Notes: generated by a model from the letters alone, not told the origin. 64,000 nucleotides of DNA from Hyphomicrobiales bacterium (GCA_900468535.1 UBTY01000016.1:202101-266100); one strand, 5' to 3'; positions 35,901-45,608 are shown, numbered from the stretch's first letter. Translations and numbers: made by a program.

Positions 35901-36692
35901 ATGTCGCTTGATGCGCTGCTGGCAGACACGGGCGCGTGGTTTACCACGGCCCTGCCGGATCATGGCGTGCTATCGCTTATCGTCATCGCCTTCATTGCGG
36001 GGCTGGCACGGGGCTTTTCCGGATTCGGTGCGGCTTTGATCTTCATTCCGCTCGGCGGTGCGATCATCGGCCCAAAGCTGATATCGCCCGCCCTGCTTGT
36101 CATCGACGGCCTGGCAACGCTCGGAATGATCCCGCCGGCCTGGCGCAGCGCCAACCGGCGCGAAGTCTTCACGATGGCCGCAGGCGCCATCCTCGGCGTT
36201 CCCGCCGGTACCGCGGCGCTGGCGTTGATGGATCCGCTTACGCTGCGCTGGGCGATCACGGCCGTTGCGATCTGCCTGCTCGCATTGCTTGTCTCCGGCT
36301 GGCGCTATCATGGCGAACCGCGGGCGCCGCTGACCTCCCTGACCGGCCTCATCGCCGGGCTTTTCAGCGGTGCAGCGCAACTCGGCGGGCCGCCTGTCGT
36401 CGCCTACTGGCTCGGTGGAAAGAGCGATTTTGCCCGGGTGCGCGCGAATGTCGTCCTCTACTTCGCGGTTTCGACCTGCTTCAGCGTCGCAAGCTACTAT
36501 TTCGGTGGCCTGTTCGTGCCGGCGGTTTTCGCTCTCACGGTTGTCATCCTGCCAATCTATGCGGCCGGTCTCTATGGTGGCTCCCTGTTGTTTGGCCTCG
36601 CCAAGGAAAGCACCTTCCGGCTGATCTGCTATCTCTTGATCGGCGCATCGGCCGTCATGGGGATGCCCGCTCTCGACGGCATTCTCCGCTAG
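35901..36692 (+). CDS. TauE/SafE-family (TSUP) permease
   Basis: Inner-membrane protein of 263 residues with about eight hydrophobic helices. The conserved start GLARGFSGFGAALIFIPLGGAIIGPK and the repeat LIAGLFSGAAQLGGPPVVAYWLGGK are typical of the TSUP family, thought to export sulfite, sulfoacetate or other organosulfur anions. It follows argC by 15 nt with a fair ribosome site, so it may be transcribed with it, although no functional link is apparent. Confidence 0.88.
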   Translation: MSLDALLADTGAWFTTALPDHGVLSLIVIAFIAGLARGFSGFGAALIFIPLGGAIIGPKLISPALLVIDGLATLGMIPPAWRSANRREVFTMAAGAILGVPAGTAALALMDPLTLRWAITAVAICLLALLVSGWRYHGEPRAPLTSLTGLIAGLFSGAAQLGGPPVVAYWLGGKSDFARVRANVVLYFAVSTCFSVASYYFGGLFVPAVFALTVVILPIYAAGLYGGSLLFGLAKESTFRLICYLLIGASAVMGMPALDGILR

Positions 36693-36803
36693 CACCGCCC
36701 GACACGCCCTCCCCAAAACGGCTGACCGGCGCGCGTGATCGCGTTCGTTGATCATGCACGCGCCTGCGAATACAGTCTGGCCACGAGTGAGCGGGAGATC
36801 CTC

Positions 36804-37577
36804 ATGGGCAGCGTCATCCTCTTCGGCATTGCATTCATCGGCGGCACGGTCGTCGTTACGCTGGCTTTCTATTTCCTGATGCGCTTCATCATGGGGACCG
36901 ACCCGACCGGAAAGGACCGGGAGCTGGCCGGCGCAGTGGTCATGCGCATATCCTCCCTCCACGCGCTCATCCTGGCGCTGGTCTTCGCGCAAGAGATGAT
37001 CGAATACCAGCAACTGAAATTCGAGAGCGTGACCGAGGCGAACGCCGTCGCCAACGTCTATTTCGACGCGGAACGCTACGGCGCCAATGAAAAGCCGCCG
37101 ATCCAGCAGGCCCTGTTCGAATATGTCCAGATCGTCGTTGATGAGGAATGGCGCAGCCTGGGCACCACGGGGCAGCTTTCAGCCACCGCATGGGCCAAGT
37201 GGGATAATGTCTATCAGCGAGTGCTGGATCTGACCCCAACCAATGTTCGGCAGCAGAGCATCCGCGATCACATGCTCACCAATGTGCACGCCATCTCCGA
37301 CTCCCGAGACAAGCGCGAAAACAGCGGCACGGACTCCGTCAGCAAGATCTTCTGGTTCGCCGCGATCTCCGGCGTCATCTTCATGGCGCTCGGCTACTAT
37401 CCTTACCCGCCCGACGCACGAAATCTGCTGCTGCTGTCCGTTCTCGGTGCCTTCACCGGCATCATACTCTTCTTCATCTACGCGTTCTCGGACCCCTACA
37501 ATCCGCCGGCCACGCTGAAGCCGACGGCGTTCGAGCGGCTGCTGGAGGAACTGGCAAGCCCGCCGCCGTCGGGATAG
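36804..37577 (+). CDS. DUF4239 (bestrophin-like) membrane protein
   Basis: Membrane protein of 257 residues. Two hydrophobic helices lie at the N-terminus (about 1-25 and 45-62) and two near the C-terminus (about 185-230), with a soluble segment between, the layout of DUF4239, distantly related to bestrophin channels. Start at 36804 (MGSVILFGIAFIGG) has GGGAGA 5 nt upstream; an upstream in-frame ATG gives a charged extension without support. Function unknown. Confidence 0.8.
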   Translation: MGSVILFGIAFIGGTVVVTLAFYFLMRFIMGTDPTGKDRELAGAVVMRISSLHALILALVFAQEMIEYQQLKFESVTEANAVANVYFDAERYGANEKPPIQQALFEYVQIVVDEEWRSLGTTGQLSATAWAKWDNVYQRVLDLTPTNVRQQSIRDHMLTNVHAISDSRDKRENSGTDSVSKIFWFAAISGVIFMALGYYPYPPDARNLLLLSVLGAFTGIILFFIYAFSDPYNPPATLKPTAFERLLEELASPPPSG

Positions 37578-37589
37578 CTCGTTCCTCGG

Positions 37590-37997
37590 TCAGCGAGCTG
37601 CCAGAAGCGTCCGGGTGCGGAGCGCGAGTGTTTCGCCCGGGCCATGGACTGCGGCGAACAGCAGACCGGCAAAGAAGGTGAAGTGATCGATGAAGAAGCC
37701 GAATTCGGCCTGGTTTCCCGTCCACCGCCCCGGCCCATGGAATGAGAAGGCCAGGAAGAGAACGTATAGGCCGGCAAGCAGCGCTGCTTCGGAGAAGAAT
37801 GCGCCGGTCAGCAGGGCGAAAGCGAGTGCGAGTTCGAAGAATGCCGCAACCCACGCGAGGAACAACGGCATCGGAAAACCGGCAGCCGCGATGAAATCTG
37901 CCGTCGACTGCATGTCCAGGAATTTCAGCGTCGATGCCATGATGAACACCGCCGCGAAGATGAGCCGCGCGACGAGAATAGCAATTGTCTTACCCAT
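37590..37997 (-). CDS. DoxX-family membrane protein
   Basis: Small inner-membrane protein of 135 residues with four hydrophobic helices. LIFAAVFIMASTLKFLDMQSTADF and AAFFELALAFALLTG are characteristic of the DoxX/DoxD group, some of which work with superoxide dismutase or in thiosulfate oxidation. Start at 37997 (MGKTIAILVARLIF) has GGGAGAA upstream. Convergent with the DUF4239 gene. Role unknown. Confidence 0.85.
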   Translation of the reverse strand: MGKTIAILVARLIFAAVFIMASTLKFLDMQSTADFIAAAGFPMPLFLAWVAAFFELALAFALLTGAFFSEAALLAGLYVLFLAFSFHGPGRWTGNQAEFGFFIDHFTFFAGLLFAAVHGPGETLALRTRTLLAAR

Positions 37998-38352
37998 GAT
38001 GTTGTTCTCCCTGCCCGTAAAGGCCACCCGTTTGATCTCTGGCAGATGATGCCTGTTGCGTCTTCCGTACAAGGACGAACTGCCGGGCGCCTTGCCGACA
38101 GGCCTACAATCTTTTTCGCAGGTGCCGTGAAATGAAGCCTCGAGGCTAGGCTCGCAGGACGTTCGCAGTTTGATTCAAGTCGTTCATCTATCGATTCCGG
38201 AAACAGCCTGAACCCGTTGATCTCGGAGTCCTTTGGCGCGGCGAGGCCCGCATCGGCGTTTATGCGATTTCTATTTTCCGCGGCGCGCAGCGGAATGGAT
38301 TCCCTACGGCCGTCAGTTGTAGCCTTTCCTCATGATGCACGAGGTGAACGTC

Positions 38353-38508
38353 ATGAGAGATTTCATTTCTTCGAGCCTGCACATCGCACGATCGGACAGG
38401 CGCAATCCAAAACGGCAAATGCGCGAGAGGCGGACGGCTCAGGCTCTGATCATCTTCGGCGTCGTCCTGGCAGCGATAGAACTCTATGTGATCCTGGCCG
38501 GGTTCTGA
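38353..38508 (+). CDS. 51-residue single-helix membrane protein
   Basis: A short frame encoding a basic N-terminal part (MRDFISSSLHIARSDRRNPK, then RQMRERRTAQ) and one hydrophobic helix (ALIIFGVVLAAIELYVILAGF) at the C-terminus. GAGGTG lies 7 nt before the ATG and the stop is 5 nt before the DapA-like start, so the two are probably translated from one message. The arginine-rich side followed by a C-terminal helix predicts an inner-membrane small protein with a cytosolic N-terminus. I do not recognise a family. Confidence 0.65.
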   Translation: MRDFISSSLHIARSDRRNPKRQMRERRTAQALIIFGVVLAAIELYVILAGF

Positions 38509-38513
38509 AGCCA

Positions 38514-39404
38514 ATGAGACAGAACAGCCTCCTTCGTCTTGGTGCCGTCACGACGGCGTTGGTAACGCCATTCCGGGGCGACGCCGTCGATCTTTCCACG
38601 CTTGAAAAGCTCGCCATCAGGCAAGTGCTATCAGGTGTCGGCGGCATCGCTGTCTGCACAGTGACGGGCGAAGGGCCGACCCTCTCAATGCTCGAGCGCT
38701 CGGCCGTCCTTCAGTGCTGCGTGAGAGCGGCCGACCGCCGCGTTCCGGTACTCGCCGCGACCGGCACCAACTGCACGCTCGAAACGATAAGGCTCACGCA
38801 GCAGGCCGAAGCCCTCGGCGCGGCGGCAGCGATCGTGACCGTTCCTTACTATTCGAAGCCCGGACAACGGGGTATTCTCCACCATTTCGAGACGCTCGCC
38901 GCGGAGACGAGTATCCCTCTTATTGTGGACGACAATCCGGCACGCTCGGCAAGCAGCCTTTCGCCCCACACGTTGGAAGCGCTGGCGGCAATCCCCTCGA
39001 TCGCCGGCGTGATCGGACATGGAATACAGCCTCCCTCGCCTGCATTGCGCGAGCGCTTCCTTTTCCTTTCCGACAGAGACGACACCTCGCTCGCCTTTCT
39101 AAGCGGCTACGGCATCGGCATCATCTCGTCCGGCGCCAACGTCCATCCGCGATTGTTCAACTCGCTCCACAATGCCGCCCTCGCCGGCAACATTCCCGGC
39201 GCTTTGGCCCTCGAACGGCGGCTGCATCCCCTGACGCACATATTGGGCGATCAGGCACCGGCTCAGATCAAGTATGCGCTGCGGCTTCTCCTCGATGTCG
39301 ATGCGACGGTTCGGCTGCCGATGGTAGAGCTCGATGCCGACGAAAGAGCCGCGATCTTCGACGCACTCACCTCCGCTGCGGAAACCCGCCCTCTCGCATC
39401 TTGA
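38514..39404 (+). CDS. DapA-like protein lacking the Schiff-base lysine
   Basis: TIM-barrel protein of 296 residues of the dihydrodipicolinate synthase/N-acetylneuraminate lyase family. The N-terminal LRLGAVTTALVTPFRGDAVD, VTGEGPTLS and VTVPYYSKPGQRG are clear. However, where active members have YNVP and GIKEA (the Tyr and the Schiff-base Lys), this protein reads VDDNPA and GVIGHG, so both key residues are gone. It is probably not an active aldolase, though the fold seems intact. The start (MRQNSLLRLG) is 5 nt after a 51-residue membrane protein. It could be a binding or regulatory paralogue. Confidence 0.82.
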   Translation: MRQNSLLRLGAVTTALVTPFRGDAVDLSTLEKLAIRQVLSGVGGIAVCTVTGEGPTLSMLERSAVLQCCVRAADRRVPVLAATGTNCTLETIRLTQQAEALGAAAAIVTVPYYSKPGQRGILHHFETLAAETSIPLIVDDNPARSASSLSPHTLEALAAIPSIAGVIGHGIQPPSPALRERFLFLSDRDDTSLAFLSGYGIGIISSGANVHPRLFNSLHNAALAGNIPGALALERRLHPLTHILGDQAPAQIKYALRLLLDVDATVRLPMVELDADERAAIFDALTSAAETRPLAS

Positions 39405-39447
39405 TGCGACTGCATCCCCCTGCATCCACACCATGAAAGGAACCGAA

Positions 39448-39708
39448 ATGCCCCTCCACCATCATGCTCGCCGTTTCGCCGCAGCCAGCCCGAAAGCGCT
39501 GCCGCGTTTCACGATCGGCAGCAACAGCGCCGGGCGCTGGGTCGTCAACGATCGGGAGGGGCGCGTCGGCGGGATATTCGTCAGCCGGGATGCGGCGCTG
39601 CATTTCGCCGTCGAAGAATGCGACCACGATCTCAGCCAAATATCTTTCGCGCTGGGCGAAACGACGCTCCGCCTCATCACGGGTGGCGAGGATCCGATCG
39701 TCCATTAG
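39448..39708 (+). CDS. Conserved small hypothetical protein
   Basis: Protein of 86 residues. It starts MPLHHHARRFAAAS after AAAGGAA with good spacing; an in-frame ATG 15 nt earlier is possible. The core (GRWVVNDREGRVGGIFVSRDAALHFAVEE) predicts two strands and a helix. No signal peptide or metal motif. It follows the DapA-like gene by 43 nt in the same direction. I do not recognise the family. Confidence 0.6.
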   Translation: MPLHHHARRFAAASPKALPRFTIGSNSAGRWVVNDREGRVGGIFVSRDAALHFAVEECDHDLSQISFALGETTLRLITGGEDPIVH

Positions 39709-39803
39709 CGCTTCCGCAGAAAAGCAGACGGAAGCCTCAAAGACCAACTCTTCCTTAACCGAAGATTGCTAGCGTTTGTCGTAATAGACGACGGACGCCC
39801 CCA

Positions 39804-40109
39804 ATGCCGAAACCCAACTTTCGCTTCACCCACTATGACCTCAAGGAACAGCGAGCCGGGACGATCATCGAGGTGACGCTGTCGGCCGTAGCGAATGTTC
39901 GATTGATGACGGCACCGAACTACCAGCGTTTTACCGAAGTGCTCGACTTCAAATATGTGGGCGGGGTCGCGCGCAAATCGCCGGTGAAGCTGTCGATCCC
40001 GGAGAGCGGCCACTGGCATCTGGTGGTCGACATGGAAGGTCATCATGGCCTGGCGGAGTCTGCCGTGAAGTTGATCGCTGGCCCTGGCGGCCAGATGCGG
40101 GCCTCCTGA
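39804..40109 (+). CDS. DUF1883 domain protein
   Basis: Protein of 101 residues. The segments FTHYDLKEQRAGTIIEVTLSAVANVRLM and SGHWHLVVDMEGHHGLAESAVK match DUF1883, a small beta-rich domain that occurs alone in rhizobia and fused to TIR domains elsewhere. No signal peptide. It is convergent with rarA, with adjacent stops. Function unknown. Confidence 0.82.
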   Translation: MPKPNFRFTHYDLKEQRAGTIIEVTLSAVANVRLMTAPNYQRFTEVLDFKYVGGVARKSPVKLSIPESGHWHLVVDMEGHHGLAESAVKLIAGPGGQMRAS

Positions 40110-41426
40110 TCAGCGCTGATTGCGCTCCTTGCGAAGCTTCGCCCACCAATCCAGACGCTTCCTGATATCCCGCTCGAAACCGCGTTCCGGCGGGTCGTAG
40201 AAGGTCTGGCGCCCCATCTTCTCCGGAAAATAGTCCTGACCTGAAAAGGCATCCGGCTCGTCGTGATCGTAGCGATAGCCTTCGTTGTAACCTTCATCCT
40301 TCATCAGCTTCGTTGGCGCGTTCAGAATGTGCTTCGGTGGCAGAAGCGAACCATTTTGCTTGGCAGCCATGGTTGCGGCCTTGAAGGCGGTGTAGACGGC
40401 GTTCGATTTCGGGGCCGTGGCGAGATAGACGCAAGCCTGTGCGAGCGCCAGTTCCCCCTCTGGAGAGCCGAGATAGTCGTAGGCATCCTTGGCGGCATTG
40501 CAGATAACCAGCGCCTGGGGATCGGCAAGGCCGATGTCCTCCACGGCCATGCGTACCAACCGACGCCCGAGATATAGCGGATCCTCGCCGGCGTCGAACA
40601 TACGCGCGAGATAATAGAGCGCGGCATCCGGATCGGACCCGCGGACCGACTTATGCAGCGCGGAAATCAGATTGTAATGCCCGTCCTGCGCCTTGTCGTA
40701 AACAGGCGCACGGCGCTGGACGATCCGCGTCAGACCTTCGGTGTCGAAGATCTCGCCCTGCCGAACGGCACGCCAGACCTCTTCGGCCAGCGTCAGCACC
40801 GCACGGCCATCGCCGTCGGCCATACGAAGCAGGCTGATCCTCGCCTCCGGCGTCAGAGGCAGGGATTTCTGCTCGGTTGCCTCGGCCCGCTTCAGCAGCT
40901 CCTCAAGGCTCGTATCATCATGCGACTTGAAAGTAAGGACACGGGCGCGCGACAAGAGAGCAGCATTGAGCTCGAACGACGGGTTCTCGGTCGTGGCACC
41001 GACGAGGATGACGGTACCGTCTTCCATGACCGGCAGGAAGCTATCCTGCTGCGCGCGATTGAAGCGATGGATCTCATCGACGAAGAGCAGCGTCTGGCGC
41101 CCGTCCATGCGGCGCAGCCGTGCTGACTCGAACACCTTCTTGAGATCCGCGACACCGGAAAAGATCGCGGAAATCTGCTCAAAAGCGAGACCCGCCTCGC
41201 CGGACAGCAACCGCGCAACGGTGGTCTTGCCGGTCCCTGGCGGACCCCAGAAAATCATCGATCCCAACGAGCCGCTTTCGATCATCCGCCTGAGAACGCC
41301 GTCGTTACCGGTCAGGTGTTCCTGACCGGTAACTTCACCAAGCGTCTGCGGGCGAAGCCTGTCTGCAAGCGGTCGCCGGTTGGCGACCTCCTGCGGAATA
41401 CGCGGCGCGAAGAGATCGTTGCTCAT
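40110..41426 (-). CDS. rarA: Replication-associated recombination protein RarA (MgsA)
   Basis: AAA+ ATPase of 438 residues related to clamp loaders and to eukaryotic WRNIP1, acting at stalled replication forks. The N-terminus is ADRLRPQTLGEVTGQEHL, Walker A is GPPGTGKTTVA and Walker B is LLFVDEIHRFNRAQQD; the C-terminal tetramerisation part includes KSVRGSDPDAALYYLARM. Its ATG overlaps the stop of the upstream Deg-type protease gene by 4 nt, so the two are co-translated. Confidence 0.96.
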   Translation of the reverse strand: MSNDLFAPRIPQEVANRRPLADRLRPQTLGEVTGQEHLTGNDGVLRRMIESGSLGSMIFWGPPGTGKTTVARLLSGEAGLAFEQISAIFSGVADLKKVFESARLRRMDGRQTLLFVDEIHRFNRAQQDSFLPVMEDGTVILVGATTENPSFELNAALLSRARVLTFKSHDDTSLEELLKRAEATEQKSLPLTPEARISLLRMADGDGRAVLTLAEEVWRAVRQGEIFDTEGLTRIVQRRAPVYDKAQDGHYNLISALHKSVRGSDPDAALYYLARMFDAGEDPLYLGRRLVRMAVEDIGLADPQALVICNAAKDAYDYLGSPEGELALAQACVYLATAPKSNAVYTAFKAATMAAKQNGSLLPPKHILNAPTKLMKDEGYNEGYRYDHDEPDAFSGQDYFPEKMGRQTFYDPPERGFERDIRKRLDWWAKLRKERNQR

Positions 41427-42826
41427 CGGAAGAACTGCCGAATACGCTGGCCGTCGCGCTCGATCTCGACACGCCAGAAATTCGGCTCCTGATTGGCGAC
41501 CGTCTCCAGTTCCTTCGTGGTTTTCACCTCGGAACCGTTGACGGAGACGATGATGTCCTTCGGTTCGAAACCGAGGCTTGCGGCAACCGATCCATCCTTG
41601 ACCTCGGCAACGACGACACCGTTGGCCTCCGACGACATCCGCAGCTCGTCAGCGACGCGCGGCGAGAGGTTTTCGACAACAGCGCCGGTGAAGGGGGAAT
41701 GGCCACCGATGGTCCGCTGGTCGCGAGGTGCGGTTTCGGGAGCGCGTCCAAGCGCGAGCTCGACCTGCTTCTCCTTGCCGTTGTCGACTACGGTCAGCTT
41801 GGCCGAATTGCCGAGGCCCGCAGTCGTCAGGCGATAGAACAGCGCGTCCGGGTGTTCGACGGTGACGCCGTCGACGGCCGTGATCACCTGCCCTGGCTTC
41901 AGGCCAGCCTTGGCGGCGGGACCACCTTCGGTAACCTTGACGACGATTGCGCCGCGCGCCTTGGCGAGCCCGAGGGCATCGGCAACCTCGGAGGTGACGG
42001 CGTCGAACGAGGCTCCCACATAGGGGCGCTCGAAGGCCTTTACACCAGCATCGGCGGAAGCAAGAAACACCTTCACCAGATTGGCCGGGATGGCAAAGCC
42101 AATGCCGTTCGAGCCACCACCGCGCGAGAAGATCGCGGTATTGATGCCGATCAGTTCGCCCTTCATGTTCATCAAGGCGCCGCCGGAATTGCCGGGATTG
42201 ATCGAGGCGTCGGTCTGGATGAAGAAGCCGAACTCGTTCTTCACGACCTGATTGCGGGCCAGCGCCGAAACGATACCCGATGTCACCGTCTGGCCGACAC
42301 CGAAGGGATTGCCGATCGCAAGGACGAGATCGCCAACCTCAACGCCGTCGGAGTTGGCGATTGGCAGTGTCGGGAAGGTTTCCTTGGTGTCGATCTTCAA
42401 CACGGCGAGATCGACCCGGTCATCCTTCAGTACGACCTTGCAGGGAAATTCCCGACCGTCGGACAGCGCGACCTTGATGTCATCGGCGCCGTCAACGACG
42501 TGATTGTTCGTCACGATCGTTCCGTTCGCCTCGACGATGACGCCGGAGCCCAGCGAAGACTGCTTCTCGCTGCGGTTCGGCATCTGCTGGCCGAAGAACT
42601 GCTCGAAGAAGGGGTCGCCGGCAAAGGGTGACTGCCTGCGCACCGTCTTTTCTGCATAGACATTGACGACGGCGCCGGCGGTCTGCTTGACGAGCGGCGC
42701 AAAGGAGAGCTGCATCTCCAACTGACTCTGCGGCACGGTCTTGGCGGTCTGCGCAGTGGCGGCAACCGGCAGCGCGAGCATCAAAGCCACGAGAGGCAGG
42801 GCTGCGCGCTTTAGCAAGTCTGGCAT
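41423..42826 (-). CDS. Deg/HtrA-family periplasmic serine protease
   Basis: Periplasmic protease of 467 residues. A signal peptide (LALPVAATAQ, cut near residue 26) is followed by a trypsin-like domain with His in VTNNHVVDG, Asp in DRVDLAVLK and Ser in NPGNSGGAL, then two PDZ domains (about 265-355 and 380-465). This is DegP/DegQ architecture; the short Q-linker favours DegQ/DegS-like function, but I do not assign a letter. It precedes rarA with an ATGA overlap. Confidence 0.93.
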   Translation of the reverse strand: MPDLLKRAALPLVALMLALPVAATAQTAKTVPQSQLEMQLSFAPLVKQTAGAVVNVYAEKTVRRQSPFAGDPFFEQFFGQQMPNRSEKQSSLGSGVIVEANGTIVTNNHVVDGADDIKVALSDGREFPCKVVLKDDRVDLAVLKIDTKETFPTLPIANSDGVEVGDLVLAIGNPFGVGQTVTSGIVSALARNQVVKNEFGFFIQTDASINPGNSGGALMNMKGELIGINTAIFSRGGGSNGIGFAIPANLVKVFLASADAGVKAFERPYVGASFDAVTSEVADALGLAKARGAIVVKVTEGGPAAKAGLKPGQVITAVDGVTVEHPDALFYRLTTAGLGNSAKLTVVDNGKEKQVELALGRAPETAPRDQRTIGGHSPFTGAVVENLSPRVADELRMSSEANGVVVAEVKDGSVAASLGFEPKDIIVSVNGSEVKTTKELETVANQEPNFWRVEIERDGQRIRQFFR

Positions 42827-42963
42827 GGGAAGTCCTTTTGAAATTCTCTTGTGAAGACGTTGTAGCGCCGGACGCTAGAAAGGAAAGAGGGCGGAAGCAT
42901 GGAAGAATGTGGCAAGGCGGGTCGACGAAGAGCGCTTATGAAACTGAGTCAAAGACGATTGGT

Positions 42964-43353
42964 ATGCATCTGATAACAAAGATCAAAGCATGGGCGAAGT
43001 CACTCAAGCGTGACATCGTGACACTGTGGCTGGCGGCGCGCGATAGCCGTGTCCCCTGGCACGCAAAGGTGGTCGCCGGCGCTGTTGCTGCCTATGCCCT
43101 TTCGCCTGTCGACCTCATCCCGGATTTCATTCCGGTGCTTGGCTATCTCGACGATCTCCTGATCGTCCCTCTCGGGATCATGCTGGCCATCCGCCTCATT
43201 CCTCCTCAGGTCATAGCGGATCTGCGTACGCAGGCGGCAGTGCGGATCGAGCGTCCCTCCGGCCTGTTAGGCATGATCTTCATCCTTGCCCTCTGGCTAA
43301 CCTGCATCATTTACGCGGTGTGGGCCTTTGTCGGCTCGATCATCAGCAAGTAG
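42964..43353 (+). CDS. DUF1232 (YkvA-like) membrane protein
   Basis: Protein of 129 residues. The motif PWHAKVVAGAVAAYALSPVDLIPDFIPVLGYLDDLLIVP is the DUF1232 signature, followed by a C-terminal helix (GMIFILALWLTCIIYAVWAFVG). The exact start is uncertain: I use the ATG at 42964 (MHLITKIKAWAKSLKRD), while an in-frame ATG at 42907 is also possible; neither has a strong ribosome site. It is 9 nt before a secreted protein gene, likely in one transcript. Confidence 0.82.
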   Translation: MHLITKIKAWAKSLKRDIVTLWLAARDSRVPWHAKVVAGAVAAYALSPVDLIPDFIPVLGYLDDLLIVPLGIMLAIRLIPPQVIADLRTQAAVRIERPSGLLGMIFILALWLTCIIYAVWAFVGSIISK

Positions 43354-43362
43354 GAAAACGGC

Positions 43363-43716
43363 ATGACGCAATACCGCACGCTTCTCTTCATGATCCCCTT
43401 CGCCCTTACCCTGCCGGTTTCCGGCATTTCAGCGGCCGCGAGCTTCGATTGCGACGCCAAGGCATTGAAACCGGACGAGAAGGTGATCTGCGAGAACCGG
43501 GCGCTGAACGATGCCGACGTGAAGATGGTCACCACCTTCGACCTGCTGTCAGGCCTGATGGCAATGGGTTCGCGCGGAGCGCTACAGGACGAACAGACCG
43601 CCTGGCTGAAGAAGCGGCAGGAATGTGCTGCGGACGCGGCCTGCATCAAGACCGCCTATGACGAACGGCTGAAGCAGCTCGACGAGACCTACAAGAAAAT
43701 AAACCGGCCGCTTTAA
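43363..43716 (+). CDS. Secreted LprI/DUF1311-like protein
   Basis: Exported protein of 117 residues with a signal peptide (PFALTLPVSGISAAA, cleaved near 25). The mature part begins SFDCDAKALKPDEKVICENRALNDADVKM, with the cysteine spacing and following AWLKKRQECAADAACIKTAYDERLKQL seen in LprI-like lysozyme-inhibitor proteins. Whether it inhibits lysozyme is unknown. It lies 9 nt after the DUF1232 gene and is convergent with ilvD. Confidence 0.82.
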   Translation: MTQYRTLLFMIPFALTLPVSGISAAASFDCDAKALKPDEKVICENRALNDADVKMVTTFDLLSGLMAMGSRGALQDEQTAWLKKRQECAADAACIKTAYDERLKQLDETYKKINRPL

Positions 43717-43769
43717 GGCGACCGGTCCATATGAGCAGCTGACTCTAATCAGCGTATCGAAATTGCCGC

Positions 43770-45608
43770 TTAGCGGCTGCCGAGGTCACGCACAGCGCCA
43801 CGGTCGGCGCTGGTTGCGAAGGCGGCGTAAGCCTTCAGCGCGGTCGTGACGTTGCGCTTGCGATGCTCGGCCGGATGCCAACCCTTCTCCTCCTGCTCGG
43901 CGCGGCGGTTTGCCAGCTCCTTGTCGTCGACACGCAGATTGATCGTGCGGTTCGGGATGTCGATATCGATCATGTCGCCTTCGCGCACGAGACCGATGGT
44001 GCCGCCATTGGCTGCTTCCGGAGAGGCATGGCCGATCGACAGACCGGAGGTGCCGCCGGAGAAGCGACCGTCGGTGATCAGCGCGCAAGCCTTGCCGAGG
44101 CCCTTCGACTTCAGGTAGCTCGTCGGATAGAGCATTTCCTGCATGCCCGGGCCACCCTTCGGGCCTTCGTAGCGGATGACCACGACGTCGCCAGCAACCA
44201 CTTCGTTCGACAGGATCGCCTTTACGGCCGCGTCCTGGCTTTCATAGACCTTCGCCGGGCCGGAGAATTTCAGGATCGATTCATCGACGCCTGCTGTCTT
44301 CACGATGCATCCGTCGAGCGCGAGGTTACCCTTCAGAACGGCCAGGCCGCCATCCTTGGAGAAGGGATGTTCGACGGAGCGGATGACGCCTTTTTCGCGG
44401 TCGGTGTCGAGTTCGTCCCAACGCGCTTCCTGGCTGAAGGCAACCTGGGTCGGGATGCCGCCGGGGGCCGCGCGGTAGAACTTGCGGACAGTCTCGCTGT
44501 TGGTGCGGGTGATGTCCCAGCGGTCAATCGCATCGCCCAGCGTTTCGGCGTGGACGGTCGGGCAATCGCGGTTCAAGAGGCCGCCCTTATCGAGTTCGCC
44601 AAGGATCGACATGATGCCGCCGGCGCGGTGAACGTCTTCCATGTGGACGTCGTTCTTTGCGGGCGCGACCTTGGAGAGGCACGGGACGCGACGCGACAGC
44701 GCATCGATATCCGCCATCGTGAAATCGATCTCGCCTTCATGCGCGGCGGCGAGGATATGCAGAACAGTGTTGGTCGAGCCGCCCATGGCGATATCGAGCG
44801 CCATGGCGTTCTCGAAGGCCTGCTTCGAGGCGATGGTGCGCGGCAGAGCCTTGGCGTCGTCCTGCTCGTAGTAACGGCGAGCAAGATCGACGATCAGGTG
44901 ACCGGCTTCGACGAAAAGGCGCTTGCGGTCGGCGTGGGTGGCCAGCGTCGATCCGTTGCCGGGCAGCGACAGGCCGAGCGCTTCGGTCAGGCAGTTCATG
45001 GAATTGGCGGTGAACATGCCGGAGCACGAACCGCAGGTCGGACAGGCGGAGCGTTCGATAACCTTGACATCCTCGTCACTGACCTTGTCGTCGGCAGCAG
45101 CAACCATGGCATCGACGAGGTCGAGCGCGTGGGTCTTGCCGTTCAGCACGACCTTGCCGGCTTCCATAGGGCCACCCGAGACGAAGACCGTCGGGATGTT
45201 GAGGCGCAGCGAGGCCATCAGCATGCCGGGCGTGATCTTGTCGCAGTTCGAGATGCAGACCATGGCGTCGGCGCAGTGGGCGTTGACCATGTATTCGACG
45301 CTGTCGGCGATCAGTTCGCGCGAAGGCAATGAGTAGAGCATGCCGTCATGGCCCATAGCGATGCCGTCGTCGACGGCGATCGTGTTGAACTCCTTGGCGA
45401 CACCGCCGGCAGCCTCGATCTCGCGGGCGACAAGCTGGCCGAGATCCTTCAGGTGGACGTGGCCGGGCACGAACTGGGTAAAGGAGTTCACCACCGCAAT
45501 AATCGGCTTGCCGAAATCAGAATCCTTCATGCCCGTTGCGCGCCAAAGGCCGCGCGCACCCGCCATATTGCGGCCGTGGGTCGTGGTTCTGGAACGATAG
45601 GCTGGCAT
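43770..45608 (-). CDS. ilvD: Dihydroxy-acid dehydratase
   Basis: Iron-sulfur enzyme of 612 residues that makes 2-keto acids in valine, leucine and isoleucine synthesis. Cluster cysteines appear in [12 protein letters not shown] and [16 protein letters not shown]; the C-terminal part has [21 protein letters not shown] start it at 45608 ([19 protein letters not shown]), which matches the family N-terminus and length, with AAGGAA about 7 nt upstream; longer in-frame starts are not supported. Confidence 0.97.
   Translation of the reverse strand: MPAYRSRTTTHGRNMAGARGLWRATGMKDSDFGKPIIAVVNSFTQFVPGHVHLKDLGQLVAREIEAAGGVAKEFNTIAVDDGIAMGHDGMLYSLPSRELIADSVEYMVNAHCADAMVCISNCDKITPGMLMASLRLNIPTVFVSGGPMEAGKVVLNGKTHALDLVDAMVAAADDKVSDEDVKVIERSACPTCGSCSGMFTANSMNCLTEALGLSLPGNGSTLATHADRKRLFVEAGHLIVDLARRYYEQDDAKALPRTIASKQAFENAMALDIAMGGSTNTVLHILAAAHEGEIDFTMADIDALSRRVPCLSKVAPAKNDVHMEDVHRAGGIMSILGELDKGGLLNRDCPTVHAETLGDAIDRWDITRTNSETVRKFYRAAPGGIPTQVAFSQEARWDELDTDREKGVIRSVEHPFSKDGGLAVLKGNLALDGCIVKTAGVDESILKFSGPAKVYESQDAAVKAILSNEVVAGDVVVIRYEGPKGGPGMQEMLYPTSYLKSKGLGKACALITDGRFSGGTSGLSIGHASPEAANGGTIGLVREGDMIDIDIPNRTINLRVDDKELANRRAEQEEKGWHPAEHRKRNVTTALKAYAAFATSADRGAVRDLGSR

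Noticed and set aside
35936..36751. Overlapping frame of about 271 codons within the TSUP permease gene
   Set aside because: Arg/His-rich out-of-frame translation; the permease frame has the membrane helices and family motifs.
43863..45332. Open frame of about 489 codons opposite ilvD
   Set aside because: Shadow of the ilvD frame; no domain and biased composition.
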